From positions 1-40,422 of the forward strand of contig NZ_JXMS01000034.1 in assembly GCF_001672295.1 (NCBI RefSeq): 40,422 nt of DNA, read 5' to 3'. The translations under genes were made by a program, and so were the position numbers. Position 1 is the stretch's first letter. Every line of letters begins with the position of its first letter. The DNA is from Halodesulfovibrio spirochaetisodalis (GTDB lineage: Bacteria > Desulfobacterota > Desulfovibrionia > Desulfovibrionales > Desulfovibrionaceae). Positions 1 through 8,072 of this stretch are shown here, one piece after another. Under the pieces are notes generated by a model, which was not told the DNA's origin, did not search any database, and was given only the letters and a program-made list of their open reading frames with translations.

Positions 1-66
1 ATTAAGAAAAAAAATATAAATTAGCAATTACATTTTTATTTTATTCATACATTAAAGGATTTTGAA

Positions 67-405
67 TTGAAAGTTACGTTTGAAAAAAAAGGCGTAGTAG
101 GCATGTTGCATGCTGATGGCAGCCTTGATGCCAGTACAGCACAGCAGTTTGAAGTACTATGTATGGAGCATATAGATGAGATGGCTCTAAAAATTGTAAT
201 TAACTTTGAGAAAGTAAGTTACATAAGCTCTGCTGGTCTACGTTCTATCTTGATACTTATGAAAAAGGTTAAGATGAAGCAGGGAGAATTGGTTTTCGCA
301 AACCTTTCCTCGACTGTGTATGACGTTTTTAAAATTTCCGGTTTCATTTCTATCCTGCGCATTGAAGATTCCTTGCAGGATGCCATTACCAGTTTAGAAG
401 CTTAG
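67..405 (+). CDS. STAS-domain anti-anti-sigma-type protein 1
   Basis: A 112-residue single-domain STAS protein of the SpoIIAA/RsbV type. These cytoplasmic proteins bind an anti-sigma kinase or another partner and are switched by phosphorylation of one serine. The signature YISSAGLR is visible at residues 52-59; by alignment to SpoIIAA the phospho-acceptor would be Ser55. The start is TTG at 67, chosen because an AAAGGAT ribosome binding site lies just upstream and the STAS fold begins at once. A second STAS gene follows after 18 bases, so the two are probably co-transcribed, just before the T3SS operon. No kinase or SpoIIE-type phosphatase partner is visible; they may lie left of the window. 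The family is certain; a role in T3SS control is inferred from position and from the Bordetella Btr partner-switching system. Confidence 0.85.
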   Translation: MKVTFEKKGVVGMLHADGSLDASTAQQFEVLCMEHIDEMALKIVINFEKVSYISSAGLRSILILMKKVKMKQGELVFANLSSTVYDVFKISGFISILRIEDSLQDAITSLEA

Positions 406-423
406 TCTTTAAAGGCTCCTCTC

Positions 424-786
424 ATGAATGAAGAAAGCAAAATTGAACTTACTGAAGAAGTTTTTGAATCGCATATAGTTGTGCGCGTTTCAGGGCAATT
501 AGATGTTACTTCCGGGAATGTGTTTGAGAAGTTTCTGACCACTCATATTCATTCAGAAAAAATAGCGGTTGTGATTGATATGCGCGGAGTGGAGTATTTA
601 AGCTCTGCCGGTCTTCGCTCGTTGTTGCTGCTGGTTAAACAGAGCAGGCAGTACGGAACGCAGTTGTTCTTTTGTAATCTGTCTTCGTTTGTGAATGAAA
701 TATTTGAAGTATCGGGCTTTAGCTCCTTAATGACAGTTTTTCCGTCGTTGGGAGAAGCAGTGAGACAAGTTGGAATGTTACGGTAG
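424..786 (+). CDS. STAS-domain anti-anti-sigma-type protein 2
   Basis: A 120-residue STAS protein and a diverged paralogue of the preceding gene. The motif YLSSAGLR (residues 58-65) keeps the serine that aligns with the phosphorylated serine of SpoIIAA (Ser61 here). It has a slightly longer N-terminus than its neighbour. The ATG at 424 is preceded by only a weak AGG-type site, which suggests translational coupling to the upstream gene. Two STAS proteins side by side could compete for one anti-sigma kinase, or serve as output and decoy. The predicted sigma-54 promoter of the T3SS operon starts about 95 bases after its stop codon, so it is probably in a separate transcript. Domain assignment is firm; partner and target are unknown. 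Confidence 0.85.
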   Translation: MNEESKIELTEEVFESHIVVRVSGQLDVTSGNVFEKFLTTHIHSEKIAVVIDMRGVEYLSSAGLRSLLLLVKQSRQYGTQLFFCNLSSFVNEIFEVSGFSSLMTVFPSLGEAVRQVGMLR

Positions 787-812
787 TGCCAAATCAATTG
801 GCTGCGTGCCAA
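787..812. promoter_or_regulatory. Candidate activator binding site (TGCCAA-N5-TTGGCT)
   Basis: Positions 787-803 read TGCCAA, five bases, TTGGCT: a near-perfect dyad with GCCAA/TTGGC arms. A second TGCCAA half-site begins 20 bases later at 807. The pair lies about 75-95 bases upstream of the sigma-54 -24 box at 881, a normal distance for enhancer-binding protein sites. Similar sequences occur before the effector gene at 22736 and 22815. Binding by an activator is inference. Confidence 0.4.
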
Positions 813-878
813 CAAAGTTTCACCCGGTAAGGAACGATTTTTTTGCTTTAAATGTGTTTTGTTTTGGTATGTTACAAA

Positions 879-896
879 ATGGCACGCTTCGTGCTT
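879..896 (+). promoter_or_regulatory. Sigma-54 (-24/-12) promoter of the T3SS operon
   Basis: The sequence TGGCACG-CTTCG-TGCTT has the invariant GG at 881-882 and GC at 893-894 with exactly ten bases between, as RpoN promoters require. The -24 element matches the TGGCACG consensus perfectly. Transcription would begin near 906, leaving a leader of about 35 bases before the first T3SS gene at 940, with its AGGAGA ribosome binding site at 925-930. There is no competing gene in this 153-base gap. Confidence 0.75.
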
Positions 897-939
897 AATC
901 TGAATTGCTGGTTGTAAACTAGTTAGGAGAAATATTCAT

Positions 940-1212
940 ATGGATATCGAATCATTAATCCAAGAGGTTGATTCACTGGAAGAGGAACTGTTCTCATTAA
1001 ATACACAGCATGAGCAACTTTCCGAAATAATTGGTGAGTGTAAATTTAACTCTCTTGAAGAGGCGTTGGCAGCCGCTCCTGCGGAACTGAAAGAAGCAAT
1101 GGAAAAAAGTATGCGCGAAATAGAGCGTGCGAGCGAAGAGGCTCAACAGGAAGTTGTGTCTACTGCTTCAGTAAAAGCACCAATGTCCCGTCGCGGCATG
1201 ATGCGCATTTAG
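940..1212 (+). CDS. Small LcrG-like T3SS protein, first gene of operon
   Basis: A 90-residue acidic, helical protein; residues 1-30 and 45-70 look like coiled-coil helices. It occupies the position LcrG/PcrG holds in lcrGVH-yopBD operons, directly before the tip-protein gene, and has about the same length (LcrG is about 95 residues). Its basic, methionine-rich tail (KAPMSRRGMMRI) is reminiscent of the tail of Pseudomonas PcrG. LcrG-family proteins are cytoplasmic chaperones of the tip protein and negative regulators of secretion. Overall similarity is too weak to be sure by eye, so the call rests mainly on context. The ATG is preceded by AGGAGA nine bases upstream. Confidence 0.5.
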   Translation: MDIESLIQEVDSLEEELFSLNTQHEQLSEIIGECKFNSLEEALAAAPAELKEAMEKSMREIERASEEAQQEVVSTASVKAPMSRRGMMRI

Positions 1213-1258
1213 TTCTACTTTTTCAGATTAAGCAAAACAAAACAATTTGGAGCAAAAA

Positions 1259-1786
1259 ATGAGTATGCAAGTTAATAGTGCAAATAGTCTTTCTGGAATC
1301 GGTACTGACGCAGCAGGTGGGCAGAGTTTAAGCAGAATGTTCGCAGAGCTGCAGATGTTGTGCTCAAATAATGCCAAGAGAAAAGCTACTGATTTAATGA
1401 ATACCATTAAAGAAAAGCAGAACAAGCTAAAAACTGCGTATGCTGCAAAACAGGCTATGCAGAAAGCTCTCAGCAAAGCTGGTAAGAAAGGTTCTGTTGA
1501 TATGCTTTCAGAGAAGTTTGTAAATGCTAAAGGCAATACGCGAACTGTAAAAGGCTTTCTTCAATACAACAAGCTTGGCGTTACTAAAACCGGAAAGCTT
1601 CATAAAGAAGATATTCAGGCATACATCGGACGTATTGATACATATATTCAAAGCCTTGGAACTGATACACAAACACAGATGATTCGTCTTCAGGACTACA
1701 TGGGACAGTACAACAACCACCTGCAGGGTGCTAATAAAGCCATTAGCGATGGCAAACAGACATTAAACGCGATTCTGTCACGTTAG
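1259..1786 (+). CDS. sctA: T3SS needle tip or filament protein (SctA position)
   Basis: A 175-residue helical protein in the slot of LcrV, between the LcrG-like ORF and the LcrH chaperone. It is far shorter than LcrV (about 326 residues) and closer to EspA-type filament subunits. Its C-terminal 35 residues resemble the end of the needle subunit encoded at 8311: both contain MGQYNN (residues 148-153 here), followed by a helix ending in a hydrophobic-rich tail. This fits a surface protein that docks on or continues the needle helix. The ATG at 1259 is chosen because GGAG lies six bases upstream; a TTG at 1247 in the same frame has no such site. Whether it forms a pentameric tip or a filament cannot be told from sequence. 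Confidence 0.65.
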   Translation: MSMQVNSANSLSGIGTDAAGGQSLSRMFAELQMLCSNNAKRKATDLMNTIKEKQNKLKTAYAAKQAMQKALSKAGKKGSVDMLSEKFVNAKGNTRTVKGFLQYNKLGVTKTGKLHKEDIQAYIGRIDTYIQSLGTDTQTQMIRLQDYMGQYNNHLQGANKAISDGKQTLNAILSR

Positions 1787-1794
1787 GAGGGACA

Positions 1795-2298
1795 ATGTCT
1801 AATACAGTAGAAAATACAGCAGCCGCTGAAGGTCAAGATGCAGTAATTGCTAACGCCTTGAAAGCCGTTCTTGAAGACGGTGCAGTGATAGCAGATCTTC
1901 AAGGGGTAAGCGAAGAAGAAATGGAACAGACATATGCATTTGCATATGAAAAATATATGGCTGGTAACTACAGGGATGCATTTGATGTGTTTAAAACCCT
2001 GACGTTGCTGAATCACCTTGAGCCTCGTTTCTGGCTTGGCCTTGCAGGTTGCGCTCAGGAGCTTGAAGCATATGAAGTTGCAGCAGAAGCCTATGGAATG
2101 GCTGGCTTCCTTGAACCGGAAAATCCTATTCCTTCTTTGTTTGGTGGCATCGCCTTGTACAAGGTAGGTAATTTGGAAGCAGCTAAGCTTGCGTTGGAAG
2201 CAGGTGTAGGACTTGCAGAAGAAAGTAACAAGGATTTTGGTGCGTACGTCGTTCGTGCACAGGCTGTTCTTGAGCAAATGGAAGCTGGAGGTGAGTAG
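1795..2298 (+). CDS. lcrH: LcrH/SycD-type translocator chaperone (TPR)
   Basis: A 167-residue class II secretion chaperone. Three tetratricopeptide repeats can be read at about residues 42-143, with typical motifs such as the alanine/glycine-rich WLGLAGC and the LEPENP turn. In the family these cytoplasmic dimers hold the two hydrophobic translocators before export and often feed back on regulation. The two genes that follow encode exactly such translocators. It starts eight bases after the tip gene with a strong GGAGGG ribosome binding site, and its stop lies two bases before the next start, indicating tight co-expression. Length is as expected (SycD is about 168 residues). Confidence 0.9.
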   Translation: MSNTVENTAAAEGQDAVIANALKAVLEDGAVIADLQGVSEEEMEQTYAFAYEKYMAGNYRDAFDVFKTLTLLNHLEPRFWLGLAGCAQELEAYEVAAEAYGMAGFLEPENPIPSLFGGIALYKVGNLEAAKLALEAGVGLAEESNKDFGAYVVRAQAVLEQMEAGGE

Positions 2299-2300
2299 CT

Positions 2301-3311
2301 ATGAGCGGTATGGCCAAAGTTACTAATACGAATGCGACGCTGTACGCAGCAGCAGTTGCATCAGCAGATGGTGAAAAGCTTGTTGGTAAAAAAGGTTCAA
2401 CCAATGTTGACCGCCCTGTTTTATCAGACGGTGCAAAGGTTACGACTACTGCACCTCCATTGCCCACTCCGGTAAAAGGTTTGGCAGGGGTGAGCTTGCA
2501 GACTCTTATTGACGCTATTTCTGAAAAAACAAGACGTTCTGAAATTGCAGCTTCTATGGATCAGGTGAAGAGCAATGGTAAGCAGCGTATGGATATGCTC
2601 AATAAGCGCGTAAAGGAACTGGAAAAGGCAGCTGAGAAAGCTGAAAAAGACAGAAATATGTCTCCGTTTCTTAAAGCCCTCAAGTGGATTGGTATGATCC
2701 TTGGTGCAATTGTAGCAGCTGTTGCTGTTGTTGCAACAGGCGGTGCTGCAAGTGCAGTTCTTGCTGGTGTCGTAGCTGGTATCGCTCTTATTGACGGTAT
2801 TGTCTCGGAGGCTTCGGGAGGAAAATACTCTTTGGGGGCTGGAGTTACCGAATTGCTAAAAGTTTGTGGTGTGCCTGACAATATCGCAAACCTGCTTGGG
2901 CCGATCCTTGTGGGGGTCGCAATGATTGCAGCCAGCATTGGTGGTGCAGCAGCAGGTGTTATTGCTTCTAAGGCAGTAGAAACATCAGCAAAAATTAGTG
3001 CAAAGGTTGCGCAAGCACTTCAAAATATTACGAAGTGGGCAAGCTTAGCACAGGGTGCATTAAGTGTTAGCTCCGGCGCAGCAGGAATCGCTAATACATG
3101 GAACAAGTATGAAGCTGCGTTGGCTAAAATAGCGACTATTAAAATTGATGCGTTGCTTGAACGTCTTAAAGCTGTTGATGAGCAGCAGATTGATCATATC
3201 AACAAAATGATGGAAGTCCTCAACGACAACGTAAAGGGTGTTAAAGGTATTGTAGAGAAAAGTAACGAGTCCATGCAGACCATTATGACCGGCGCACCGG
3301 CAATGGCATAG
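2301..3311 (+). CDS. sctE: Major translocator, YopB/SctE-like pore protein
   Basis: A 336-residue hydrophobic translocator. A predicted coiled coil (about residues 80-118) is followed by two long Ala/Gly-rich membrane segments at about 128-170 and 197-223, then a helical C-terminal domain. This is the YopB/IpaB/PopB layout; with the minor translocator it would form the pore in the host membrane. It is shorter than YopB (about 401 residues), the missing part being mainly N-terminal. It is preceded by its LcrH chaperone and followed by the YopD-like gene. The GGAGG site about nine bases upstream of ATG 2301 overlaps the end of the chaperone gene. Function follows from topology and gene order. 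Confidence 0.85.
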   Translation: MSGMAKVTNTNATLYAAAVASADGEKLVGKKGSTNVDRPVLSDGAKVTTTAPPLPTPVKGLAGVSLQTLIDAISEKTRRSEIAASMDQVKSNGKQRMDMLNKRVKELEKAAEKAEKDRNMSPFLKALKWIGMILGAIVAAVAVVATGGAASAVLAGVVAGIALIDGIVSEASGGKYSLGAGVTELLKVCGVPDNIANLLGPILVGVAMIAASIGGAAAGVIASKAVETSAKISAKVAQALQNITKWASLAQGALSVSSGAAGIANTWNKYEAALAKIATIKIDALLERLKAVDEQQIDHINKMMEVLNDNVKGVKGIVEKSNESMQTIMTGAPAMA

Positions 3312-3364
3312 CATACGGTTACGTAACTCTACTATTCAATACATTACTTTTACAGGAGGTTCCT

Positions 3365-4213
3365 ATGAGTGTTATCGATTCCGTTAATTCATACGTAAAA
3401 CAAAATTACGCTGATCAATCAGCTCAATTTAATAAAGAAGTTACCGAATTCTTTGGCTCGTACAGCGCAAAGACTGGTAACTCTGCAGAAGCGCTGCAAA
3501 ATAAGGCGCTGGAAATGTGCCGTACCGAGAAAGTGTCTTTCATGGAGGCGCTTGAGAGGCTTTCCGGTACATCGTTACCACCGGTGATGAAAGCCCATGT
3601 TTCTGGCTACACAAACAATAATTCTCTGAAAATGTCTCCTCCAGTTGCAGATGCGAATTTGCCTCCTGTCTGGAATGGCAACCTTGGTGCTGAACTTGCG
3701 GTTCTTATTACTAAGCTTGCTGAAGAACAGCGTATTGTTGCTAAAGAGTCAAAAATGGCGATGAGCAACATGATTGCTGACAATAAATTAGAGCAGGCAG
3801 ATAAAGCACAAGCAGCAGCTCTTGCCAAAGCTATCTGCGGTATTGCCAGCGGAGTGCTGCAAATTGGTGGCGGTCTTGCGACAATGGGTATGGCCGCGCA
3901 GATGAAAAGCACTGGGTTGGATAGCAACGGTAATATGTCAGCACATAATATGAAGTTGAATGCGAAAATCCAAACTACAAGTCAGCTGACGAGCGGTACA
4001 TCTTCTATCATTAATTCAACTGGTGAGTTTGTATCCTCTCATTTTGAGCATGGTCGTGCATCTCTTGATGCTGAAGCAACCAGAATGCAGGGGCAAAAGG
4101 AAGCAGTTGATTCCTTGATGCAGAGCATGAATGAGCTGAGACAAAAAGCTATGGAAACTCAGCGTACTTTGATGCAGGCAAATCTTGAAACCCAACGTCG
4201 CATTCTCGCGTAA
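3365..4213 (+). CDS. sctB: Minor translocator, YopD/SctB-like pore protein
   Basis: A 282-residue protein with a single hydrophobic segment at about residues 155-178 and a helical, methionine/glutamine-rich C-terminal coiled coil, the YopD/PopD/EspB layout. It has no Sec signal peptide, as expected of a T3SS substrate. It would partner the YopB-like protein in the translocation pore and use the LcrH chaperone encoded at 1795. An excellent AGGAGG site precedes the ATG after a 53-base gap. Sequence similarity to YopD is not obvious by eye, so the name rests on topology, size and position. Confidence 0.8.
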   Translation: MSVIDSVNSYVKQNYADQSAQFNKEVTEFFGSYSAKTGNSAEALQNKALEMCRTEKVSFMEALERLSGTSLPPVMKAHVSGYTNNNSLKMSPPVADANLPPVWNGNLGAELAVLITKLAEEQRIVAKESKMAMSNMIADNKLEQADKAQAAALAKAICGIASGVLQIGGGLATMGMAAQMKSTGLDSNGNMSAHNMKLNAKIQTTSQLTSGTSSIINSTGEFVSSHFEHGRASLDAEATRMQGQKEAVDSLMQSMNELRQKAMETQRTLMQANLETQRRILA

Positions 4214-4228
4214 GTTGAGGGCAGTGCG

Positions 4229-4657
4229 GTGAGTACAGCTTTACAAGATATGGTACGTGCGCTTGCTACCGAACATGACTGGGAAGTGGAGCAGAGTGCA
4301 GACCCCTCAGGATGCAAGGTGGCGATAGGTGAAAGCACAGTTGAACTATTCCGGCGGGGAATGTCTGATATAGTTTTTCTCCTCAAGATTACAGAGCTTC
4401 CTGATAATTCGTTTGAACGAAGCCCGTTGGTAGATAAACTATTGCAGGCAGCCTTGTTGAAAAAGAATGAGTTCAGCGGAACACTTTCTTTGGATGAGAC
4501 AGCAGGTGCAATAGTCTACTCCTATATTTTGAGTACAGCGCATCTAAGTGAAAATATTTTAAAAAGCACTTTTGAATGGTTGCTCAATGAAGCGGATTAT
4601 TTTAAAGCTCAATGCTTGCCGCAGGATACAGTAAGTCCATTTTCCTATGGACGTTAA
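4229..4657 (+). CDS. CesT/SycE-type class I secretion chaperone
   Basis: A 142-residue acidic protein with the alternating strand/helix pattern of CesT-family chaperones, which as dimers wrap the N-terminal part of an effector or translocator. The likely start is GTG at 4229. It ends the translocator block and is followed by a strong stem-loop at 4670-4700. Its substrate is not evident: the preceding YopD-like protein is a candidate, but class I chaperones usually serve effectors, so it may serve one encoded elsewhere. Family placement is from size, charge and secondary-structure pattern rather than a sharp motif. Confidence 0.6.
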   Translation: MSTALQDMVRALATEHDWEVEQSADPSGCKVAIGESTVELFRRGMSDIVFLLKITELPDNSFERSPLVDKLLQAALLKKNEFSGTLSLDETAGAIVYSYILSTAHLSENILKSTFEWLLNEADYFKAQCLPQDTVSPFSYGR

Positions 4658-4669
4658 TTAGCCAATAAA

Positions 4670-4700
4670 CCCTGCGTACAGACGTTGTTTGTACGCAGGG
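4670..4700 (+). terminator. Perfect 11-bp stem-loop between translocator block and sctC
   Basis: CCCTGCGTACA at 4670-4680 pairs fully with TGTACGCAGGG at 4690-4700 around a nine-base loop. It is followed by AATATCTTTATTT, U-rich but without a clean run of U. It may be a leaky terminator or an mRNA 3'-end stabiliser that lets the translocator genes be expressed above the structural genes behind it. Confidence 0.65.
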
Positions 4701-4765
4701 AATATCTTTATTTATACCGGTCTTATACCAAACTGAAAAATATGGTTGTGCACACGAGGGGTAGA

Positions 4766-6634
4766 ATGGGGTGTCGTCTTTTTTTGCGCAGTATTCTCTG
4801 CGTAATACTGTTGCTTTTGCCGGTAACTGCTTTTTCTTCTGTATTTCAAGAACCTTTTACTCGCATTGTAAAAGGAGAAGATATTCAGAAGACGTTGACC
4901 GCATTTGCTCGTGAGCAAGGTTTTTCCGCAACATTATCTCCTTCAGTCTCTGGAAATATCTTTGGTGAATTCATTGAAGTAAGACCGGAGCAGTTTTTAG
5001 ACGGCATCACAGCTGCGTATAATATTTTATGGTACGTCTATAATTCAAAAATTTACTTCTACACACAGGACGATCTTATCTCCGAGCGTATTGTTGTGCG
5101 CAAAGGGATGTTGCCTGCAGGGCAAGGGATTGTTGCTCCTCTAAAATCTTTTCTTGAAGAAAATACCTTTTTTTCTCTGTACATCAGGCCGACGCTTTCC
5201 CCAGCAGCGGACAGCATTTTTATTACTGCTCCGAAAGAATACATCGATGATCTTCGATTTGCTTTGGATAATGCTGCTCGCAATGCGCAGGAACGTACTG
5301 TCGTCCGCGTTTTTAAACTTCGTCATATTTGGGCTGATGATTTCACAATCAATACGAATAAAGGCTCAACAGTTATCCCTGGAGCTGCGAGTATTCTTCG
5401 TTCCATGGCGTCTGGTGATTCTTCTCAGGCAAAGGTACGGACAATCGATAACTCTTCAACAGTAGCACCGTTACTTGGACAAGGGTTGAATACCGGAGCC
5501 AAGGACGTTGCACCTGGGCAGCAGGAGGCGGCGAAACCGCAGCCGCAAGCCAAGCCTGACACTGCAAAGACGCTTGCTGAAAAAGGTATTGTAATTACAG
5601 CTGAACCGCGAATTAACGCTGTTATTATCCGTGACTATCCAACGAATATGGCCATGTACTCTGAGCTTATCAGGTCAATAGATATTCCACAGCGCCTTGT
5701 ACAGATTCAGGCCATAATTGTAGACGTTAACGTCGATTTTTCCCGTGAATTGGGAGTGAACTGGAATATTACTACCGCGGGTGATCTTGCTCTTAAAGGT
5801 ACCACGGGCTTTGTTCCCAAAATGGCTGGCGGTATGGATTTTTCCACAATTTTCACATCCGGCAAAAATAAGTTCATGGCTACAGTGCGTGCACTTGAAA
5901 CAACAGGTGATAGTCGCGTGCTGGGACAGCCGTCCGTTCTGACTATGGAGAACATGCAGGCTACGCTGGAAAACACCCAGACCTTTTATGTACGTGTAGC
6001 AGGTGCGTATGCAACAGACTTGTACAATGTGAGCTCGGGGACCGTACTGCGTGTAACTCCTAGTATTGTAGAAGATCCTGCGTCAAAAGATGTTGATGGT
6101 ATTCGAATTCTTGTCCACGTGAAAGACGGGCAGGGTAATTCTTCTGGTCAAACCACTACAGTAGATAAGCTGCCTGTTGTTAAAGAAACAACCATCAACA
6201 CTCAGGCCGTAATTAACCCGGGACAGAGCCTTCTGCTTGGTGGCTACTACTACGAGACATCCCAAGTTCAAGATAGTGGGATACCGGGACTGAAAGATAT
6301 ACCGTATCTAAACCTTCTGTTCGGGTATCAGAAGACTGTCGTTAAACGTATGCAGCGTCTTATTCTGATCAGCCCGACGGTGATTGATCTGGATAAGATT
6401 AAAGATCAGACAAAAGATATTGATAAACTTGGCTTTGAGAAAAAAGTGAAAGACACGGATGTAATGGTTCCGCCGGAACAACAAAAAGGCGTCGTTCGAG
6501 GCGGCTGTGCAAGACGTGGTGCTAAGGCGAAAACGTCTTTACCTTCTTCAAAAGAGCTTGATGGCTCAGGCGCTATGCTTGGTTCATCTGTATCTGCCGT
6601 TACGGTAGATGCTGCTAACTCCGGTACATTGTAG
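4766..6634 (+). CDS. sctC: Outer-membrane secretin SctC (YscC-like)
   Basis: A 622-residue secretin that forms the outer-membrane ring of the injectisome. A signal peptide is clear (basic start, hydrophobic core, cleavage near AFSS, residue 25). Then come periplasmic N-domains and the secretin/NolW repeats, including NAVIIRDYP-type strands near the middle, and the C-terminal secretin domain with VEDPASK, the conserved PVVKETTINTQAVI stretch and GQSLLLGGYY. ATG 4766 is preferred because GAGGGG lies just upstream and the signal peptide begins there; earlier in-frame starts (TTG 4685, ATG 4742) would add a charged extension and overlap the stem-loop. No YscW-type pilotin is seen nearby. Confidence 0.95.
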   Translation: MGCRLFLRSILCVILLLLPVTAFSSVFQEPFTRIVKGEDIQKTLTAFAREQGFSATLSPSVSGNIFGEFIEVRPEQFLDGITAAYNILWYVYNSKIYFYTQDDLISERIVVRKGMLPAGQGIVAPLKSFLEENTFFSLYIRPTLSPAADSIFITAPKEYIDDLRFALDNAARNAQERTVVRVFKLRHIWADDFTINTNKGSTVIPGAASILRSMASGDSSQAKVRTIDNSSTVAPLLGQGLNTGAKDVAPGQQEAAKPQPQAKPDTAKTLAEKGIVITAEPRINAVIIRDYPTNMAMYSELIRSIDIPQRLVQIQAIIVDVNVDFSRELGVNWNITTAGDLALKGTTGFVPKMAGGMDFSTIFTSGKNKFMATVRALETTGDSRVLGQPSVLTMENMQATLENTQTFYVRVAGAYATDLYNVSSGTVLRVTPSIVEDPASKDVDGIRILVHVKDGQGNSSGQTTTVDKLPVVKETTINTQAVINPGQSLLLGGYYYETSQVQDSGIPGLKDIPYLNLLFGYQKTVVKRMQRLILISPTVIDLDKIKDQTKDIDKLGFEKKVKDTDVMVPPEQQKGVVRGGCARRGAKAKTSLPSSKELDGSGAMLGSSVSAVTVDAANSGTL

Positions 6635-6648
6635 GGATAAAGATAACT

Positions 6649-8058
6649 ATGAATAGTACCGTGACGTTATCGGTTCTTTCCGGCTCAGCTTTGGGAGCAG
6701 AAATAGCGCTGCAGCAAGGTGTAAAAACATCAATTGGCTCTGGAGAAGATTGTGATTTTATCTTTTTTGATAGCACAATTTCTTTGAAGCATGCCGCAGT
6801 TGAAGTGCAGGAAGAAGGGACTGTTGTCGTATATCCTTTAGATGATTCTGTTCATTATTATGATGAACAAGGTGCAGAGTACACTGTTGAAGATGAACAA
6901 ACGCCGCCGCTTGATGCCGGAACGCTGTTCAGAATTGGCGGGTTGTATTTTGCCTGCTTGAATCAGGATGGAGAGCAGTCAGCACAGGAATTGCTTTCGC
7001 GGCTGGCTTCTTCGGCATTTCGAATGCACTCTGGAATTTCTTCAGAATTTGCTGACCAGGTTAGGCAGGAAATTGTGCAGGAGCCTGCCCAGACAGAAGA
7101 GAGTGAATTTGCACCTACGCATTCCTCCGACCCTGCAACAACATCGGGAAAGGGTAGAAAAATTGTTTTAACGGTGGTTGTGCTCTGCTTACTGGGAATG
7201 CTTTCTGTCGGGGTTTCTACAGTGATGAAGCCTGCTGAGACAGTTCCGGAAGTGCAAAGTGCACTGGTGCAATTACAAGCGCTTACCCAAAGGCGTCCTT
7301 ATGCACGTATCGAGATGGCTAAAACAGAGAATGGTGTCATCGTTATTTCAGGTAAGGTTGGCACATTTGCAGAGCTAGATGCACTGCGAAAAATGGTATC
7401 TGCCTATCCGTTTCCAACGTTGTTCAGAGTACGTGTACTTGAGCAACGTATAGAGGCCATGCAGCTGACGGCATCCCAGCTTGGGTACAATGTTAAGTTT
7501 ACATTAGACCACGGTATTGTTGTGGGGACGGGCTATGTCCGCTCTGCAGATGAGTTGCAGGAGTTGAAGAAAGTTATTGCTGACAATTTTTCCAATATGG
7601 AGGCATTGGAATGGGATATTGCCAGTGCCAAAGATGTTGCCGCAGTGCTGAAAGAACTTTTGGCAAAGCATGAAGATCCTGATGGTCTGATTGCAAAATA
7701 TGAAAAAGAGCGTGTTGTTTTGTCAGGTATATTAGGGGATTTTGATAGAGAGTGGGTAAGTGGCATGCCACTTGCTCTTAATAAAGCATTACAGATTCCT
7801 GTACCGGTTGAACTGCAGGTTCAGTTTGCAAAAGCTAAGGTGAAAAAACGGAAGCTTGTTTCCAGAAAGCCTGGCTTGATTACAAAAAATACAATTCAGC
7901 AGATAGGGGTAGGGTCAATGCCGTTTGTTCGTCTTAAGAACGGGCAGGTATTTTTCCTCGGAGGTAAAACCTCTGATGGTGCGACCATTACATCCATCTC
8001 TGCGAAAGAAATTGTACTTGATAAAAATGGTGAAAGAAAAACTATTGCTACTGAATAA
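6649..8058 (+). CDS. sctD: Inner-membrane ring protein SctD (YscD-like)
   Basis: A 469-residue bitopic protein. The N-terminal cytoplasmic FHA-like domain spans about residues 1-105, one transmembrane helix lies at about 171-192, and the rest is periplasmic with BON-like repeats that link to the secretin. Length and topology match YscD/PscD (about 420-430 residues). It follows sctC by 14 bases, as in Yersinia. The FHA domains of this family usually lack phosphothreonine binding and serve as a scaffold for the cytoplasmic sorting platform. Confidence 0.92.
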   Translation: MNSTVTLSVLSGSALGAEIALQQGVKTSIGSGEDCDFIFFDSTISLKHAAVEVQEEGTVVVYPLDDSVHYYDEQGAEYTVEDEQTPPLDAGTLFRIGGLYFACLNQDGEQSAQELLSRLASSAFRMHSGISSEFADQVRQEIVQEPAQTEESEFAPTHSSDPATTSGKGRKIVLTVVVLCLLGMLSVGVSTVMKPAETVPEVQSALVQLQALTQRRPYARIEMAKTENGVIVISGKVGTFAELDALRKMVSAYPFPTLFRVRVLEQRIEAMQLTASQLGYNVKFTLDHGIVVGTGYVRSADELQELKKVIADNFSNMEALEWDIASAKDVAAVLKELLAKHEDPDGLIAKYEKERVVLSGILGDFDREWVSGMPLALNKALQIPVPVELQVQFAKAKVKKRKLVSRKPGLITKNTIQQIGVGSMPFVRLKNGQVFFLGGKTSDGATITSISAKEIVLDKNGERKTIATE

Positions 8059-8072
8059 CGCAGGAGAACCAT

